Positions 43,677 through 52,985 are shown, counted from the stretch's first letter. The stretch: 64,000 nt of DNA from DATFVJ01 sp963712955 (GCA_963712955.1 CAVQKF010000006.1:1-64000); one strand, 5' to 3'. The notes: generated by a model not told the origin, from the sequence alone. Made by a program: numbers and translations.

Positions 43677-44583
43677 CCGATCCCACGGCGCAAAACCCAC
43701 CGAGCCATACCCCCCTCGACACCACGGGCCTCGCGTGGAACCCAAAGTTAGGAGATCCCACAAGCGTAGTTGCCCCTGAGCCCTGAAGGATCGGCTGTCG
43801 CATCCGGCACGCTGGCCGCCATAAGTGACACCGTCGCAGGTACGCAACGGGCTTGCCACGAGGATGGTTGTCCACTTTCACGTGATCTTCCACGCCCAGT
43901 TGGCGAGCTGACGTTCCCGCACCACCTCCCGGTGCCGTATCTGCGCACCGGCGGCGTACCAGAGGTCAAGTCCGACGCGAGCGGCGGCCGCGTCTCCCCG
44001 GATCGTGAGTTCGTCGATCAGGATCTGGCCGCGGCGGGCACCTCGACGCTGCCTCGGGACTGATTCGCTTCGAGCACCGATCGACCGCGTCCCCGAGGCC
44101 GAGGTTCCGCAACGTGCGGGCATACAGCGGCCCATGCTCGTGAGGTTGCGGCCGACCCGCCATGAGGCCAGCGTGCGGGCCCGGGCGTCCGGGACTGCCA
44201 TTCTGGCCGCCCCGACCGTCACGGTGCCCCGCCTCGTCGATACATACGCGCTTGGATCATTGCGTTGATCCCGCGTCACGCTGAAGCGGCTGCTGCCGGC
44301 CCTGCGCCGTGTGCAGCGACGGACCCGCCTGCGAGCCAGTGGACCGCTGGTGGCGTCACGTACCGGTCCTTTGACTACGTGCCCAAGGGCACGCGTCGCC
44401 GCGGCACCGGCTGACCCCGGGCAGTGACCTGGCAGGTCAGCGCCCGGCAGCGCCAGCGCCCAATTCCGGACACGACCTGCGTGCCAGGTGGCGGGAATGG
44501 CAGCGGCAGGCTGACCTGCTCCGCAACCTGGCAAGCAGACCCTCACGGCGTCCGCTCATGCCGCCGACAGCGCGATTGCGCAG
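43677..44583. other. Stretch without a recognised gene
   Basis: Open frames on both strands here are Arg/Ala/Ser-rich and match nothing I recognise (minus 43878-44546; plus 43770-44063 and 44005-44268). They overlap each other in antisense. No RNA gene, repeat or clear terminator is visible. It may be decayed DNA at the right edge of the acquired segment that starts near 40.4 kb. Confidence 0.45.
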
Positions 44584-45183
44584 ATGGCTGCGGCTGAGGC
44601 GCACGAGATACGGCGCGGAATCCAGTTGCCCGTCACCGCAGCGGCAGTACACGGTAAGGCGGTGTTGGTCCGACGTGAGTTGCCCGCTGATGCCGACGCC
44701 ATCCGCGCGGTCATCGCCGCCGCCTTCGCCCGCGGCCAGGTGCCGGACGAAGTCCCGCCCGAAGTGACCCTGGTCGGCAGACTGCGGGTGAGTGACGCGT
44801 GGCTGCCCACGCTGTCGCTTGTCGCGATCAGCCCAGCTGACGCCGTCATCGGGCACGTGCTGTGTACCCGGGGCCGGGTCGGCTCGGCCACTGCACTGGC
44901 GCTCGGGCCGCTGGCAGTGTGCCCTGACCAGCAGCGCCGCGGCGCCGGCTCCGCACTCATGCACGCCGTGCTCGGTGCCGCTGACGCGCTCGGCGAACCG
45001 CTGGTGGCCGTGCTCGGGGACCCGCGCTACTACGCGCGGTTCGGCTTCCGGCCCGCGGACGAGTATGGCATTGTCTCTGCCGTGCCCTCGTGGCGACCGC
45101 ACTTCCAGATCCGCACGCTGACCACATACACACCTTCGCTACGTGGTACCTTCACCCACTCCCGGCCGTTCTACCTGGAATGA
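44584..45183 (+). CDS. GNAT-family acetyltransferase (YhbS type)
   Basis: About 199 residues. VLVRRELPADADAIRAVIAA opens the domain, LGPLAVCPDQQRRGAGSALM is the acetyl-CoA loop, and VAVLGDPRYYARFGFRPADE is the typical YhbS ending. The first 26 residues are not conserved, so GTG at 44662 is an alternative start. No operon partner. Substrate unknown. Confidence 0.85.
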   Translation: MAAAEAHEIRRGIQLPVTAAAVHGKAVLVRRELPADADAIRAVIAAAFARGQVPDEVPPEVTLVGRLRVSDAWLPTLSLVAISPADAVIGHVLCTRGRVGSATALALGPLAVCPDQQRRGAGSALMHAVLGAADALGEPLVAVLGDPRYYARFGFRPADEYGIVSAVPSWRPHFQIRTLTTYTPSLRGTFTHSRPFYLE

Positions 45184-45364
45184 ACGCCGCGCGCCCACTG
45201 ACCGCGACATCCTCCCTTGCCGCATGGCGTGCGGTCTGGAGTGGCTGTACAGATGCGGTCGAGAATGATGACAGGCCCGGGTGTTGGAGGGCATATCCCT
45301 AGCTCCGTCGGCCATCCCCGGTTTCACCGTCGGGCTGTCACACGGTCTCATTACCATTGCCCCC

Positions 45365-45736
45365 ATGAGTGAACTGCCTGCGGAGGACACCCATGATGTG
45401 ATCCACCGTGGTGGTCAGGTAGTTGCGGTCGTCGTGCCGATCGAGGAGTACCGGCAGTTGCGCCTGGCGCTGGAGGAGCAGCGGGTTAACGAGGAGTTCG
45501 ATGCTTCTCGCGCCAGTTACCCGGCGCGCCGGAGGTTCGCAGCGGCACCACTCCGCAGGCGGCAAGGGCCAGTCCGCGGGCCCAAGCCCATCACCCATCA
45601 CGTGCGGGTATTGGCTATCTCCGCCATTAGGCGTAGCGACTTGGACGGCGGCGGTGGCGGCGCATGCCGTCGACCTTGGCGGCGAATTCTTTCGGGCGCA
45701 GGAGAGGCGTGCCGCGCCACGGCGACATGCTGGTGA
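45365..45736 (+). CDS. Phd/YefM-like antitoxin fragment
   Basis: The first 40 residues (THDVIHRGGQVVAVVVPIEE then YRQLRLALEE) match the middle of Phd/YefM antitoxins, which bind DNA and neutralise a toxin. The usual N-terminal helix is missing, and after about residue 75 the protein turns Arg/Gly-rich and overlaps the PIN gene on the other strand. No matching toxin follows on the plus strand. Probably a remnant; the frame is nevertheless open to 45736. Confidence 0.45.
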   Translation: MSELPAEDTHDVIHRGGQVVAVVVPIEEYRQLRLALEEQRVNEEFDASRASYPARRRFAAAPLRRRQGPVRGPKPITHHVRVLAISAIRRSDLDGGGGGACRRPWRRILSGAGEACRATATCW

Positions 45737-46133
45737 GGTCGGTGTCATCGGACACGATCAGGAGGGCGCCGGCCTCCGCGGCCAGGTCGAGGATCGCGTT
45801 GTCCTCGAAGTCGGCGCAGTCGCCGACGGTGTGGGGTGGGTCGATGATGCCACCGCCGCTGTTGGCGGCAACGCGGGCGAGCAGGCCTAGATACGCGTCG
45901 GCGGCTGTTGGTTCCCATTTGAGTTCTTCCTGGAGGACTCGGGTGGTGCTGCCCAGGATGTGCGGCGAGAGCCAGAGGGCGAATTCGGCGGCGTCGACAA
46001 TGATGCCCACGCAGTCGGCGTACGGGTTGCCCGATGTTGGCGGCGGAGATGGCCACGAGCGGAAAGGGCTGTTGCCGCCGGCGACGGCACCGACCAGGAC
46101 GTTGATGTCGAAGACGACCGCCACAGCGCTCAC
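45627..46133 (-). CDS. PIN-domain toxin
   Basis: A 168-residue PIN-domain ribonuclease of the PIN-family toxin type. Acidic residues for metal binding are visible in VVFDINVLVGAVAGG (first Asp), LQEELKWEPTAADAYL (Glu), VGDCADFEDNAILDLAAEAG (Asp/Glu) and LIVSDDTDLTSM (Asp). GTG start at 46133 overlaps the stop of a small antitoxin-like frame (GTGA). Such toxins cleave RNA and are silenced by the partner. Confidence 0.85.
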   Translation of the reverse strand: MSAVAVVFDINVLVGAVAGGNSPFRSWPSPPPTSGNPYADCVGIIVDAAEFALWLSPHILGSTTRVLQEELKWEPTAADAYLGLLARVAANSGGGIIDPPHTVGDCADFEDNAILDLAAEAGALLIVSDDTDLTSMSPWRGTPLLRPKEFAAKVDGMRRHRRRPSRYA

Positions 46134-46270
46134 CGCGCGCCCGCGCCGCCTTTAAGTGCCCTCTTGGTGATCGCAGGGATGTCATCGAGAGTCAGACCCT
46201 GCTCGGCGAGCTTGCTCTGGCCGTAGGCTTGGGTCTCGCGCAGCTCCTCGGCCAGCTTCACCGATGTCAT
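46130..46270 (-). CDS. Small antitoxin-like partner of the PIN toxin
   Basis: A 46-residue frame: MTSVKLAEELRETQAYGQSK then LAEQGLTLDDIPAITKRALK. Its TGA overlaps the toxin GTG by 4 bp, the usual antitoxin-toxin coupling. The same frame is open further upstream (AEGLKILADVRAATLRV) to about 46336, where it meets the clipped MFS gene, so the true N-terminus, with the DNA-binding domain, may have been lost. If so the toxin is expressed without full autoregulation (inference). Confidence 0.6.
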   Translation of the reverse strand: MTSVKLAEELRETQAYGQSKLAEQGLTLDDIPAITKRALKGGAGAR

Positions 46271-46337
46271 CACCCGCAGCGTCGCCGCCCGTACGTCGGC
46301 GAGGATCTTCAGGCCCTCAGCGGGCTCGGCAGCGGAG

Positions 46338-47420
46338 GTGGTGACGGCAGCGCAGTTCGGCTACGCCATCGGGATCTTCCTGCTAGTACCGCTGGGCGAC
46401 CGGCTAGGGCACCGGCGACTGCTCCCAGTACTGCTCTCGCTCGCCGGCGCGGGTCTTCTCGTCGCCGGCAGCGCGCCCACACTGCCCGTCCTGGTCGGCG
46501 CGAGCGCACTCATCGGCGCCGCCACGGTGGTTCCCCAGATCATCATTCCCATGACGGCCGGTCTCGTGCCGCCAGAGCGCCGCGGAGCTGTAACCGGCAC
46601 GCTGCTGAGCGGACTGATCGGCGGCATTCTGTTGGCCCGCACCTTCAGCGGAACCCTCGGCCAGTGGCTGGGATGGCGCGCCCCCTACCTGGCGGCCGCG
46701 GCGGTGGTCTTGGTGCTCGCCGCGGTCCTGGCCGTGGCGGTGCCCACCACCACCCCGTCATCGCAGCAGCGATACCCCGCATTACTCGCCGCATCCCTGC
46801 ACCTGCTGCGCACCGAGCCGGACCTGCGCCGCTCCTGCTTCTATCAGGCGACAATGTTCGCTGGCTTCAGCGCTGCCTGGACCAGCATTGCTCTTTTCGT
46901 CACCGGGCCGAAGTACGGCCTTGGGGCGTCTGCCGTCGGGCTGATCGCCCTAGTCGGTGCGGGGAGCATGTTCTGCACCCCCATCGCCGGGCGCAGGATC
47001 GACCGTCACGGCTCCGACCAGGTCAACCTGATCTGCATGCTCGGGACCATCGCGGCGGCCGCCGTCCTGGTTGCCGGTGCCATCGGCGGCGCTGCCGGGC
47101 TGGTCGCCTTGACGGTGGGAATGCTTCTGCTCGACGTTGCGATGCAGTGCGGCCAGGTGGCCAACCAGGCACGTATCTTCGCCCTGCGCCCCGAAGCCCG
47201 CAGCCGACTCAACACCGCCTATATGACCTGCGCATTTCTCGGGGGCGGCGCTGGATCCTGGCTCGGCGTGCGCGCCTACACCTACTTGGGGTGGCCGGGC
47301 GTGTGCGCCCTCGTGGCCGTCCTTGCCGCCGTTGCCCTGTCGCGGCACCTGCTTCGCCGCCCGTCACCGCAGCCGCGACCCGCGGCGCCTGCTGAGGTTC
47401 CCTCTGCAGTTGTCCGTTAG
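46338..47420 (+). CDS. MFS transporter lacking its first helix
   Basis: A 360-residue membrane protein of the major facilitator type. It begins at what is normally helix 2 (TAAQFGYAIGIFLLVPLGDR, then the motif-A-like LGHRRLL). About ten further helices follow (LVGASALIGAATVVPQIIIP, AVGLIALVGAGSMFCTPIAG, CAFLGGGAGSWLGVRAYTYL). The missing start coincides with the junction to the antitoxin frame on the other strand, so the gene was probably truncated by recombination. Drug or sugar efflux is typical for the group. Function doubtful. A perfect hairpin follows at 47467. Confidence 0.75.
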   Translation: MVTAAQFGYAIGIFLLVPLGDRLGHRRLLPVLLSLAGAGLLVAGSAPTLPVLVGASALIGAATVVPQIIIPMTAGLVPPERRGAVTGTLLSGLIGGILLARTFSGTLGQWLGWRAPYLAAAAVVLVLAAVLAVAVPTTTPSSQQRYPALLAASLHLLRTEPDLRRSCFYQATMFAGFSAAWTSIALFVTGPKYGLGASAVGLIALVGAGSMFCTPIAGRRIDRHGSDQVNLICMLGTIAAAAVLVAGAIGGAAGLVALTVGMLLLDVAMQCGQVANQARIFALRPEARSRLNTAYMTCAFLGGGAGSWLGVRAYTYLGWPGVCALVAVLAAVALSRHLLRRPSPQPRPAAPAEVPSAVVR

Positions 47421-47466
47421 CCTTTTCGCGAAGCCACGCTCCTCGCCCCGTACCGTCACTTGGTCG

Positions 47467-47505
47467 GCAAGATGCCAGGCTGCCGCAGGCAGCCTGGCAT
47501 CTTGC
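47467..47505 (+). terminator. Perfect 18-bp inverted repeat behind the MFS gene
   Basis: GCAAGATGCCAGGCTGCC, a GCA loop, then the exact reverse complement (47488-47505). It lies 46 bp after the MFS stop. There is no long T-tract, which is usual for actinobacterial terminators. It could instead be the end of the decayed IS that follows. Confidence 0.6.
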
Positions 47506-47699
47506 TTGACCTGAGGTACCCCCGCTTTCTCGTGAGCGGCTGTCCCAGCGCCAGGGGCGATGACGCCCGCCTTGCTGGAGGAGATCAAAAAGATCCGTGC
47601 CTGCAGCGAGTTTGTCCGGCGCCTGCGGGTCACCGCGGGTGTGCCTGGAGCTGCGCCGCGGGGCCATACGCTGCTCCAGCAAGCGGGCCGGGCCGATCA

Positions 47700-47840
47700 T
47701 GCTGCAAGACGGCTCCACCTGGCACCACCCACGCCACCTCCCGGCCCCGGACCTGGTCAAGCGGACAGCCGATGCGCCAACCAGCTGTGGGCCGCCGATC
47801 TCACCCGCATCTTGACCCCTGACGAATACGAGACCGCCGG
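47700..47840 (+). pseudogene. IS3-type transposase scrap
   Basis: Encodes PAPDLVKR in one frame and NQLWAADLTRILT in another, matching the start of the DDE core of IS3 OrfB proteins (usually APNQLWVADLT). One base is missing between the two. Only about 45 codons are recognisable. Confidence 0.5.
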
Positions 47841-47932
47841 GCGCGCCAGCCAGCAAGATCAACGCGACCTTGCCGCCAGCTCACCCGGGGCAACCGGAGC
47901 CAGGTAACAAACCCTCCGGGGAAGCGGGGATC

Positions 47933-48658
47933 TCAGTTAGCGGTCGCCGTCGTGTTCCCACCGGGGCTGCCGGTATCGGCCTTGCTACGAAGCGTAGCCT
48001 TCTTGGCCTGGTTACCACAGGTTCCCATGGAGCACCATCGCCGCGTACCCGGACGCGAACTGTCGAAGAACAGGACTCTGCAAGCCTGATTGGCGCATCG
48101 CCGAACACGGAGGATGGCAGGGGAGGCGGCGAGATCGAGTGCGTCGCGCGACACCAGGGCCAGGATCGCCGACACGGGGTCGTCCGCGTGCCAGGTCATC
48201 CGGCCAGCGGAGTCAAGCCTTGGTGCAGGAACGGGAAGCGCAGCGAACCGGTTGACCCGGTTTCTTGCCGCCGCGCGGCAGGCCCCGGCACCAGCCGCGG
48301 ATCGGCCGACGACGATCAGCTCGTAAATCGCCTCGCGCAGCCTGCGTGCCTCGCTGACCTGCGTCGCGCTGGGCAGGCTCCGCTGGCCAGCCACCGGCGG
48401 CCCGAATCGGCGGATCCAGGCATCCAGCGCGGCTGGACCCGCCAGCTCTTCGGTGGCCTCAGCGGTCCCCCGGTAACGCAGGGTGCGGATGAAGTCGAGG
48501 CAAAGCCGACCGGCCCCCTGCCTGAACGGTACGGTCTGGATCGGATCGGCCACGACCACTAGTTTACCGCCGAACCGCTCTAACTGGTGTGGGTTCACGC
48601 CCCGGCGCACCGGGACCCAGAGACCCACCGGTTCACCCTCGTCGTCGACCAGCGCCAT
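47933..48658 (-). CDS. CGNR zinc-finger / ABATE-domain protein
   Basis: A 241-residue putative regulator. The N-terminal stress-response (ABATE) part contains GAGRLCLDFIRTLRYRGTAE. The C-terminal CGNR zinc finger reads RRCANQACRVLFFDSSRPGT then RRWCSMGTCGNQAKKA with the four Cys ligands. Proteins of this type are widespread in actinobacteria, and a transcriptional role is assumed. The first 55 residues are not clearly conserved, so the start could be internal. Confidence 0.85.
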   Translation of the reverse strand: MALVDDEGEPVGLWVPVRRGVNPHQLERFGGKLVVVADPIQTVPFRQGAGRLCLDFIRTLRYRGTAEATEELAGPAALDAWIRRFGPPVAGQRSLPSATQVSEARRLREAIYELIVVGRSAAGAGACRAAARNRVNRFAALPVPAPRLDSAGRMTWHADDPVSAILALVSRDALDLAASPAILRVRRCANQACRVLFFDSSRPGTRRWCSMGTCGNQAKKATLRSKADTGSPGGNTTATAN

Positions 48659-49192
48659 CCCGCTCTTTGACGACCCGCACCCGGCCTGCTCGCCTCGTGC
48701 CCAGCAACAGCACGGGTAGTTAACGTATAAGGCGAAGGATGCCCCAATGGGGAGGCATCCAAGAAGATCCTGCGCCAGGAATGTCCAGATAAGCCTTCAC
48801 GGCCACTACTCGTTCTTGCTGCCTGAGCTGCCCGGGGGCCAGTAGCAGTTGCGCGACCCCGACGCCCAGGACGAGGACAAGGATGACGACGAGCAGTGAC
48901 TGCCGGCGTGCGTAGCCGTAGCGGAAACGCGCGCAGGACCGCCCGCGAGATGTTGAAGTGCGGCGACCCGCTGCGCAACGGCCATGGCCCCGCGCAGCCA
49001 GGCTCATGCACAGCAGCACCCGGGCGTGGCTGGTCAGGAAACCCCAGCTCGCCAACCTAGTAATATATCACCTGTTCCTGAAAAGTATTGCTAGTTTCAT
49101 AGTTCAGACGTAGCCTGATGCCAGTCAGTGGGGATCAGCCGCCGACAGCGGCCAGCTACCCCCGGGTGGTCACCCGCAGGAGATGGTTTCCG
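48659..49192. other. Stretch with only a doubtful frame
   Basis: A minus-strand frame at 48720-49055 (111 residues) has one hydrophobic segment (QSLLVVILVLVLGVGVAQLL) and an Arg-rich start; I cannot assign it and do not call it a gene. Around 49055-49110 the DNA is AT-rich (TAATATATCACCTG), a possible promoter area. Confidence 0.35.
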
Positions 49193-49453
49193 ATGAGCGA
49201 CGGCAACGGAAGCAAGGTCCTGACGCGCAGCCGGGACGGCCGGATGCTGGCCGGGGTGTGCGCGGGAGTCGCCGGCTACTTCGGCCTCGATGTGACCATC
49301 GTCCGGGTGATCTGGGCCGTCGTCGCCGTCATCACGGGAGGCGCGGGCGTCCTCGCCTACTTGGCGGCGTGGGCCATCATCCCCGACGAAGGCCAGAAGA
49401 GCTCGATCGCCGAGAACCTCGTCAGCAAGAAGCACGACTCCTGGTCAGGCTGA
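49193..49453 (+). CDS. PspC-domain membrane protein
   Basis: An 86-residue protein with one PspC domain: LTRSRDGRMLAGVCAGVAGY, FGLDVTIVRVIWAVVAVITG, GAGVLAYLAAWAIIPDEGQK. Two membrane segments. PspC proteins sense or respond to membrane stress; single-domain forms in actinobacteria are uncharacterised. ATG at 49193 follows AGGAG; upstream in-frame starts give no conserved sequence. Confidence 0.88.
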   Translation: MSDGNGSKVLTRSRDGRMLAGVCAGVAGYFGLDVTIVRVIWAVVAVITGGAGVLAYLAAWAIIPDEGQKSSIAENLVSKKHDSWSG

Positions 49454-49471
49454 CCGGCAGCAGGGCCTCAT

Positions 49472-49762
49472 ATGATCGGCTTCCGGCCCTTCTTCAACCC
49501 CGCGACCGGCGAGTGGATCGAGTACACGGCCGTCGCTGACGACACCGGGGGCGCCGACGGGGCGCCAAAGCCGAGGCTGATCGTCACCGCGGATGCCACC
49601 GTCACCCGGTTCGGCCTGGCCAGCTGCCATTGTTGTGCTCAATTCTCCGCCAAGTTCCGCTTTGTAGCGAGCGAAACGCAACTGGCTGCATGTGGCAGTC
49701 CAGCTTGCGCGGAATCTGACCGAGACCGCGGCCGCCGCCAATCGTGCGTCTTTTTCGGCTAG
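49472..49762 (+). CDS. Doubtful cupin-like N-terminal fragment
   Basis: The first 25 residues (FRPFFNPATGEWIEYTAVAD DTGG) resemble the opening of small cupin proteins. After about residue 45 the translation becomes Cys/Arg-rich and loses all similarity. It starts 18 bp after the PspC gene. Probably a gene start joined to unrelated DNA. Confidence 0.3.
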   Translation: MIGFRPFFNPATGEWIEYTAVADDTGGADGAPKPRLIVTADATVTRFGLASCHCCAQFSAKFRFVASETQLAACGSPACAESDRDRGRRQSCVFFG

Positions 49763-49929
49763 TCGCACGCCATAGCTCAGTGACCTCTTCGCGCGGGAGA
49801 AGGAGGTGGATCGCGAAGGCGGCGGCCATTAGTTGTCGCGCTTCTGCAGCCAGCGCTTCCGCCCGGACAACGTCTGATGGGAGTCCTGAAGCCACCGACG
49901 GTGCCCGAGGGGCCCGTGCCCGTCATTTC

Positions 49930-50223
49930 AGTCGAGCCGTGCCCGTCATTTCAGTCGAGCGCATCAGGGCGCTGCTGAAGGACGCGGCAGGGCGATACTT
50001 CACCGCGCTGCGCGACACCGCGATCATCCGGCTGTTCTGCGAGACGGGTGTCCTCCGCGCGGAGATGGCCGGGCTGATCGAGGAGGAGACGGCACCGGGC
50101 GGGTCCGCACATCGGGCTCGACCAGCGGCTCGTGTGGGTGGTCGGCAAGGGGCAGCGCAGGCGGGCGCTGTCGATCGGCTCGGTGAGCGCCACGCAGTGG
50201 ATCGCTACCGCACGAACGAATGA
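49930..50223 (+). pseudogene. Tyrosine integrase fragment
   Basis: Encodes VISVERIRALLKDAAGRYFT, ALRDTAIIRLFCETGVLRAE and MAGLIEEE (region before and around the first catalytic Arg). After a frame change LDQRLVWVVGKGQRRRALSI follows. The catalytic C-terminus is absent. This is the fourth damaged tyrosine recombinase of the window. Confidence 0.7.
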
Positions 50224-50395
50224 CCGTTACCGCTTTACTGCAAGCAAGAATAACCCTTTACGGAAACGCCAGGAGAGCCTCGGCGACTACCCCGGGATCT
50301 ATTCTGGCATCCAGCCCGTTATTTCAGTTGCGTGGCAGTATGTAATCAGACTGCGGGAACGGAAGACGACCAACTAGGTAGGCAGGCATCGAACG

Positions 50396-50941
50396 ATGAA
50401 GAAGATCAAGCTTTACTCCACAGCCGCTACGGCAGTGGCCGGCATCGCACTCGCAGGAGGCACAATCACCGCCTCTGGCGCATCTGCCTCCCCGGCAGCA
50501 CCCCCGAAGTGCACCGCAGGCAACATCGGCGGGGGCAACCTAGCTATGTGGGTTGATGCCGACCGCGGAGAAGGAGCAGCGGGAACCATCTTCTACCCGC
50601 TTAGCTTCACCAACGTGAGCGGGAAGACGTGCACGTTATACGGGTACCCGGGAGTATCAGCCGTCAACAGCAGCGGCAAGCAACTCGGCCCCGCAGCGGG
50701 CTGGAACAGCGGCGTCGCGCCCAAGACCGTAACGCTCGCCCCAGGTGCAACCGCTCACACTGTACTGGCGTACAGCGACGTGGTGACCAGCAACTGCCCG
50801 CCTGCGAAAAAGGCCACGGCCTTCGAGCTGAAGGTCTACCCGCCGGGAGGGACCGTAGCAGGTCACGCATTCTGGCCGGTCCTCGCCTGCACCACCTCAC
50901 AGTCCTTCATGAGCGTGGAGGTCATTCAGACGGGCACCTGA
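50396..50941 (+). CDS. Secreted DUF4232 protein
   Basis: A 181-residue exported protein. The signal peptide is LYSTAATAVAGIALAGGTIT with a cleavage site near ASGASASPAAPP. The mature domain shows the DUF4232 pattern: GTIFYPLSFTNVSGKTCTLY, GYPGVSAVNSSGKQLG, APGATAHTVLAYSDVVTSNC. Two Cys pairs probably form disulfides. Function unknown; it is common in Streptomyces and mycobacteria as a cell-surface protein. Convergent and abutting the GH15 gene (stop codons adjacent). Confidence 0.9.
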   Translation: MKKIKLYSTAATAVAGIALAGGTITASGASASPAAPPKCTAGNIGGGNLAMWVDADRGEGAAGTIFYPLSFTNVSGKTCTLYGYPGVSAVNSSGKQLGPAAGWNSGVAPKTVTLAPGATAHTVLAYSDVVTSNCPPAKKATAFELKVYPPGGTVAGHAFWPVLACTTSQSFMSVEVIQTGT

Positions 50942-52810
50942 TTAGTTCGATCGCCGGCCGGCTGCATGCGCTCCCGGCTGACCGGCGTGCGCCCTGGTCC
51001 CGCGCTCCTCGGCCTGGCTGATGGCCCAGGCTGCGTTGATCAGGCCGATGTGACTGAAGGCCTGCGGGAAGTTGCCGATCATCTCGCCGAGGCCCGCGTC
51101 GACCTCCTCGGCCAGTAGCCCGACATCATTGATCGCCGCGATCGCCCGCTCGAAGGTCGCCTTGGCGCTGTCAACCTCGCCGGCGAGCGCTTGCGCCTGC
51201 GCCAGCCAGAACGTGCACAGCAGGAAGGTGCCTTCCTCACCCTCCAGGCCGTCGTGGGCGAGGTACCGGTATACCAGGCCATGCTCATCGGTCAGCCGCG
51301 TGGCCGTCGCGTCGATGGTCGCCTTCATCCGCGGGTCATCGCCGGGCAGGAAGCCAGTGATCGCCAGCATCAGGTTGGACGCGTCCAGGTCGTCGCCGCC
51401 GAACGCCTGAGTGAACGCGCCGGCCCGCTCGCTCCAGCCATGGTCGAGGATGGCCGCACGGATCTCGTCACGTGCGGCCTGCCATCCCGGCAGCCTGTCC
51501 CGGGCGTGGAGCTGGGCGGCCAGTGCGATCGCGCGGTCGACTGCCACCCAGCACATCAGCTTGGAGTACAGGAAGTCGCGTGGCTCGCCACGGATCTCCC
51601 AGATGCCCTGATCCTTCTCTTTCCAGCGGCTGGCGGCGGTGTCCGCCGCCGCGACAAGGAACCGGCGGGTGATCGGGTCCAGCTCGCCGAGCTGTTCGAC
51701 CAGCCGCTGCGCGGCTCCGAGCAGCTCGCCGTACACGTCAAGCTGGCGCTGCGTCCAGGCGCCGTTGCCGACCCTGACCGGTCTGCTGGCCCGCCAGCCG
51801 GCGAGGTGCGGCAACTCCCGCTCGGACAGGTCACGCTCGCCGCCGATGCCGAACATAATCTGCAGCTCCATCCCGCACTGGAGCTCCGACGCGGCCGCAT
51901 CCGCAAGGAACGCGAAGAACTTGTTGGCTTCGTCGGGGCACGCGGCGACCCACAGCGCCTCCATCGTCAGGCTGGCGTCGCGCACCCACGTGTAGCGGTA
52001 ATCCCAGTTGCGCTCGCCGCCGACGGTCTCCGGCAGCGAGGTGGTCGGCGCGGCGACGATGGCGCCGGTCGGCTGGAACGTAAGCGCTTGCAGCACCCGG
52101 CCGGAGTGGTGGACCAGGTGCCGCCAGGGTCCCTCGTAGGTCTGGTGGATGGCCGACCATGAGCGCCAGCCCTCCACGGTGTCCTCCAGGCGCGCGGTGA
52201 TCTTGTCCTGGTCCCATACGGTCATCGGTGGCTCCCACATCCGCCCGTGGTGCAGCGCGAAGCAGCCCACCTGCCCGGCCGTAAGGCGCAGGTGGGCGGT
52301 GGCGGTGGCACGGTCCACCCGGAAGTCGACGGGCGCGGAAAGCAGCAGCCGGTCGGCTCCGCCCCGGGCGGCCACGCCGCCGGGGACCGGCTCCAGGATG
52401 GGGTGGATCAGGCCGTATTCGGGCCGCGGCGCGTAGCCGACCTCGAATTCGACCGCACCGTCAGTGCAGGCCAGGCGGCGCAGGAGCACCCCTGGAGAGC
52501 CTGCGCCGAGGTCGTGGCCGCGGTCGTTGCGGCCGACCGCCATGGCGTCGGTCAGCACGGCCTGCCCGGTTGCCGTCCGGAAGTTGGTCTCAAGCACCAT
52601 GGTCTGATCGGCGTAGGCGCGACTGGCCTCGAAGTCGCCGGCCGGCCGGATCGAGAAGTGGCCGCCGTCCTCGTCGAGCATGCGGGCGAACACCGCCGGC
52701 GCGTCGAAACGCGGGAAGCACAGCCAGTCCACCGAGCCGGCCCGGCTGACCAGCGCGGCCGACCGGCAGTCCGACAGCAGGGCGTAGTCGCCAATCGGCA
52801 AGGTGCTCAT
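50942..52810 (-). CDS. GH15-family glycosidase (glucoamylase/trehalase type)
   Basis: A 622-residue cytoplasmic glycoside hydrolase family 15 enzyme. IGDYALLSDCRSAALVSRAG and VDWLCFPRFDAPAVFARMLD form the N-terminal beta domain. The (alpha/alpha)6 barrel has GGERNWDYRYTWVRDASLTM, RDRLPGWQAARDEIRAAI, and GNFPQAFSHIGLINAAW near the end. Bacterial members of this branch hydrolyse trehalose or alpha-glucans. ATG at 52810 has AAGGGA 7 bases upstream. The frame is open upstream to 53254 and contains the fragment of another gene, so a fused product is possible but not expected. Confidence 0.92.
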   Translation of the reverse strand: MSTLPIGDYALLSDCRSAALVSRAGSVDWLCFPRFDAPAVFARMLDEDGGHFSIRPAGDFEASRAYADQTMVLETNFRTATGQAVLTDAMAVGRNDRGHDLGAGSPGVLLRRLACTDGAVEFEVGYAPRPEYGLIHPILEPVPGGVAARGGADRLLLSAPVDFRVDRATATAHLRLTAGQVGCFALHHGRMWEPPMTVWDQDKITARLEDTVEGWRSWSAIHQTYEGPWRHLVHHSGRVLQALTFQPTGAIVAAPTTSLPETVGGERNWDYRYTWVRDASLTMEALWVAACPDEANKFFAFLADAAASELQCGMELQIMFGIGGERDLSERELPHLAGWRASRPVRVGNGAWTQRQLDVYGELLGAAQRLVEQLGELDPITRRFLVAAADTAASRWKEKDQGIWEIRGEPRDFLYSKLMCWVAVDRAIALAAQLHARDRLPGWQAARDEIRAAILDHGWSERAGAFTQAFGGDDLDASNLMLAITGFLPGDDPRMKATIDATATRLTDEHGLVYRYLAHDGLEGEEGTFLLCTFWLAQAQALAGEVDSAKATFERAIAAINDVGLLAEEVDAGLGEMIGNFPQAFSHIGLINAAWAISQAEERGTRAHAGQPGAHAAGRRSN

Positions 52811-52917
52811 CGCGATTCCCTTCTTCGATGCTGGATCGCTGACCGGAAACCCGGCCCGTGATCCGGGCGTGCTTGGTGCGGACCGTGAACTGGTGGCGTG
52901 CGGGCAGGTTCCTGCGT

Positions 52918-52985
52918 CTTCCCCCCCGAAAACGTCGTCCCTGCGGGCGGAATGTCCGTTTTCCGTGACGTTTTCGGGGGGGAAG
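52918..52985. repeat. Perfect 19-bp inverted repeat with 30-nt loop
   Basis: Left arm 52918-52936 (CTTCCCCCCCGAAAACGTC), right arm 52967-52985, exact reverse complement. It sits where the oxidoreductase homology ends, 108 bp upstream of the GH15 start. It could be a solo element end or small MITE, or an RNA hairpin in the leader of GH15. Confidence 0.9.

Noticed and set aside
43878..44546. 222-codon minus-strand gene
   Set aside because: Arg/Ala/Cys-rich translation without any recognisable motif, overlapped by equally open frames on the other strand.
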